IMG/VR virus record: IMGVR_UViG_3300025630_000034
Span: 1-30,863 of that record
Source: a virus
Strand: one strand, 5' to 3'
Length of the DNA stretch: 30,863 bases
Shown here: in pieces, positions 29,628-30,863 of the stretch
How positions within the stretch are numbered: position 1 is the stretch's first letter
Layout of the letters: the number at the start of each line of letters is the position of its first letter
Program-made: the position numbers and the translations under genes
Notes under the pieces: generated by a model
Told to the model about the DNA's origin: nothing
Seen by the model: only the letters and a program-made list of their open reading frames with translations
The model's database searches: none

Positions 29628-30328
29628 CCTATCAACCTCGGGGGCTCGTCACCCTCCAATACCTCTGCATGAAAACGACCCGGGTTCAACAACAACTCCT
29701 TGTATGCCTGTCCAGGACTGATCTCTATGTCCACCTTCTCCTTCAACTCACCCTTCAACTGCGCCTGAAGCTTCACCATATCCGTAAACGTCTTCACCGC
29801 ATCACGACCCTGAACCTCATCATCACGAATCGCCTGCAACGCCTTCATCTGTAACTCCTGGATTAAAGGCTCTAAACGCTCCTCACTACTGCTCTCAGTA
29901 TAACTAACTAACTCCAACTCACGCTGCATTGCCTCCAATGGAACTGAGGCTACACGCTGACGAAGTGGCTGCCAACGGTTCTCCTTAGCTGCACCCAATA
30001 CAATAGGATCACCATCACCACATAAGTACCGAGATAACTCCTGCCACCAACGCTTCTCCTGGTAAGGGAAACGCTTAGGTGCCTGACGGTCTAACTCACT
30101 GATCAACGCTGTAAAACCCTGCTCGCAAAAACGGTTCCGCTGACCTGCGTCTAACTCATGACGCTCACGAAACACACTCCAGCACTGGTCTACAACGGGT
30201 AACAGTTGACAAGCAACGCTGATAGCATGACCATGGGTTGCCGGATACGAAAGCAACTTGTCCAACATTGCGCTATCACCCTCACCCTTTGCCTTTAATG
30301 CCTTAGCCGTAGCGTAGTACTCACTCAC
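29624..30328 (-). CDS. packaging-cluster protein, candidate small terminase (234 residues)
   Basis: An alpha-helical protein: an N-terminal helical region to ~50, aromatic segment Lys-Arg-Trp-Trp-Gln-Glu-Leu-Ser-Arg-Tyr-Leu near 92-102, a long charged helix region at ~125-195, and a C-terminal segment Met-Val-Lys-Leu-Gln-Ala-Gln-Leu-Lys-Gly-Glu-Leu-Lys-Glu-Lys-Val-Asp-Ile-Glu-Ile followed by an acidic tail. The C-terminal half recalls small terminases (oligomerisation helices then a strand), but no definite DNA-binding helix-turn-helix is visible. The role is inference. Start is GTG at 30328, overlapping the upstream stop by eight bases. Confidence 0.6.
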   Translation of the reverse strand: MSEYYATAKALKAKGEGDSAMLDKLLSYPATHGHAISVACQLLPVVDQCWSVFRERHELDAGQRNRFCEQGFTALISELDRQAPKRFPYQEKRWWQELSRYLCGDGDPIVLGAAKENRWQPLRQRVASVPLEAMQRELELVSYTESSSEERLEPLIQELQMKALQAIRDDEVQGRDAVKTFTDMVKLQAQLKGELKEKVDIEISPGQAYKELLLNPGRFHAEVLEGDEPPRLIG

Positions 30329-30677
30329 TCTCTGCTAACACCTCTTCTGCCATCTCACGCTGCCATTGTAGGGGAAACCCTAGCGGATCAAACTCCTCGC
30401 CCCTTGCCAACATTTGATGCAAATCTGTGTGGAATCCCATGCGCTCACGGCACATAGCCTTATACACTCCCAACGGCACCTCGTCTGGGTCGAAAAGCTT
30501 TCCACCAACGGGTTTCCCAGGAGCTAATGGCACCCCGGGGATCGCCGATCCGTACGTCATAAACACATACTCCATCACCTTAGGCTGAGAAATATCATGC
30601 ACTTTTGACAATTCGCGGATCTTTTCCACAACCACCCCTCTTACAACTACGTTAAACGCTTTCTTTTTGTCTTGCAT
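30321..30677 (-). CDS. ribbon-helix-helix-like regulator (118 residues)
   Basis: Residues ~6-45 fit a ribbon-helix-helix fold: a strand Ala-Phe-Asn-Val-Val-Val-Arg, a helix Val-Val-Glu-Lys-Ile-Arg-Glu-Leu-Ser-Lys, a turn with Asp-Ile-Ser-Gln-Pro, and a second helix Lys-Val-Met-Glu-Tyr-Val-Phe. The remaining ~70 residues are not recognised. Such proteins bind DNA as dimers; this one may regulate the late operon or take part in packaging. I start it at ATG 30677 because a promoter (TTGACT/TACGAT) lies just upstream; the longer reading from GTG 30716 would begin inside that promoter. There is no Shine-Dalgarno site at 30677, consistent with a leaderless message. Confidence 0.7.
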   Translation of the reverse strand: MQDKKKAFNVVVRGVVVEKIRELSKVHDISQPKVMEYVFMTYGSAIPGVPLAPGKPVGGKLFDPDEVPLGVYKAMCRERMGFHTDLHQMLARGEEFDPLGFPLQWQREMAEEVLAESE

Positions 30678-30683
30678 ACTGCA

Positions 30684-30712
30684 ATCGTAACACAATTGAA
30701 ATATAAAGTCAA
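30684..30712 (-). promoter_or_regulatory. sigma70-type promoter for the late operon
   Basis: On the minus strand TTGACT (30707-30712), a 17-base spacer and TACGAT (30684-30689). The first matches the -35 consensus in five of six bases and the second the -10 in four of six, at ideal spacing. The expected transcription start falls on or next to the A of the ATG at 30677, six bases after the -10. Confidence 0.68.
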
Positions 30713-30775
30713 CCACTATATGTCTCTTACCTTTGTAACTCTTATATCCAAGTTAAAAGATATTAAAACATGTAG

Positions 30776-30784
30776 CGAAACACT
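30776..30784 (+). repeat. 9-base direct repeat, copy 1
   Basis: CGAAACACT. The second copy is 67 bases downstream at 30843-30851. Possible regulator-binding sites upstream of the late promoter, or chance in AT-rich DNA. Confidence 0.4.
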
Positions 30785-30842
30785 AAGATTACGTAGTGAT
30801 GCAATTAGGTATATTAACATGAAACAATATGTGAAATGATAT

Positions 30843-30851
30843 CGAAACACT
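30843..30851 (+). repeat. 9-base direct repeat, copy 2
   Basis: CGAAACACT, identical to 30776-30784. It may be one of a longer series continuing beyond the window. Confidence 0.4.
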
Positions 30852-30863
30852 CCCATGTAAGAG

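Larger units (their letters stand above)
30717..30863. other. AT-rich intergenic region at the right edge
   Basis: No convincing gene. It is visibly richer in A and T than the rest of the window. It contains the direct repeat CGAAACACT twice, a 39-codon plus-strand ORF (30720-30839) and a minus-strand open frame running from the edge to a TAG at 30716-30718, neither with a ribosome site. It probably holds control sites for the late operon. Confidence 0.55.

Noticed and set aside
30678-30716. GTG start at 30716 for the ribbon-helix-helix-like gene
   Set aside because: It would begin inside the -35 region of a good promoter; kept only as an alternative because a partial AAGGT site lies upstream of it.
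30781-30798. Small hairpin CACTA...TAGTG
   Set aside because: Five base pairs with an eight-base loop and no T-run; too weak to call a terminator or operator.
30724-30863. Inverted repeat CTCTTAC (30724-30730) and GTAAGAG (30857-30863)
   Set aside because: Seven bases 126 apart in AT-rich DNA, one arm at the very edge of the window; likely chance.
1-30863. tRNA genes, CRISPR array, insertion sequences, integrase or att sites
   Set aside because: None seen on either strand; no cloverleaf, regular spaced repeats, transposase-like ORF or integrase motif.

Overview
This window is the structural (late) module of a tailed double-stranded DNA phage, very probably of podovirus type, plus a sliver of another module at each edge. 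No cellular gene, rRNA, tRNA, integrase or CRISPR array is visible. The diagnostic genes are a large terminase, a long portal, a Gln/Glu-rich scaffold, a major capsid protein that resembles the SU10/DUF5309 family, a short adaptor, a beta-propeller-like tail nozzle, a block of three glycine-rich or coiled-coil ejection-type proteins, several fibre proteins and an M15-type peptidase. No tape measure, tail tube or sheath gene is seen, which fits a short tail. Shine-Dalgarno sites are strong and TAA, TAG and TGA are all used as stops, so the code is standard. The host cannot be named; a Gram-negative aquatic host is a guess from the tail and ejection proteins.

Layout, read along the minus strand (right to left). 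The right edge (30717-30863) is an AT-rich non-coding stretch leading to a good sigma70-type promoter that appears to start a leaderless message at a ribbon-helix-helix-like gene. Next come eight more small packaging-cluster genes (27781-30328), including a candidate small terminase, an HExxH metallopeptidase-like protein, a 55-residue gene at 28870-29037, and a DUF2829/MW1434-like gene. The large terminase (26208-27794) is followed by two small beta-rich proteins separated by a terminator, the portal, a small gene, the scaffold and the major capsid protein. A second strong terminator follows the capsid gene. The tail block (16870-20288) holds an unknown protein, the adaptor, a Gly/Pro-rich protein and the nozzle. 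The ejection block (11161-16855) is three tightly coupled genes. The host-contact block (1049-11161) holds a 546-residue fibre, an 1839-residue fibre with internal duplications, a DUF2341-LamG-like adhesin and small accessory proteins. The module ends with an M15 peptidase and a DUF1353 protein.

At the left edge, plus-strand genes converge on the end of the late module: the 3' end of one gene (stop at 75-77) and a 70-residue gene (84-296) whose 3' end overlaps the DUF1353 gene.

The genes work as one assembly line: packaging, procapsid formation, tail and ejection apparatus, receptor binding, then cell-wall lysis. Almost every junction is translationally coupled (TAATG or ATGA overlaps, or an AAGGAGAATA-type Shine-Dalgarno), and the two internal terminators probably set expression steps within a single long transcription unit.
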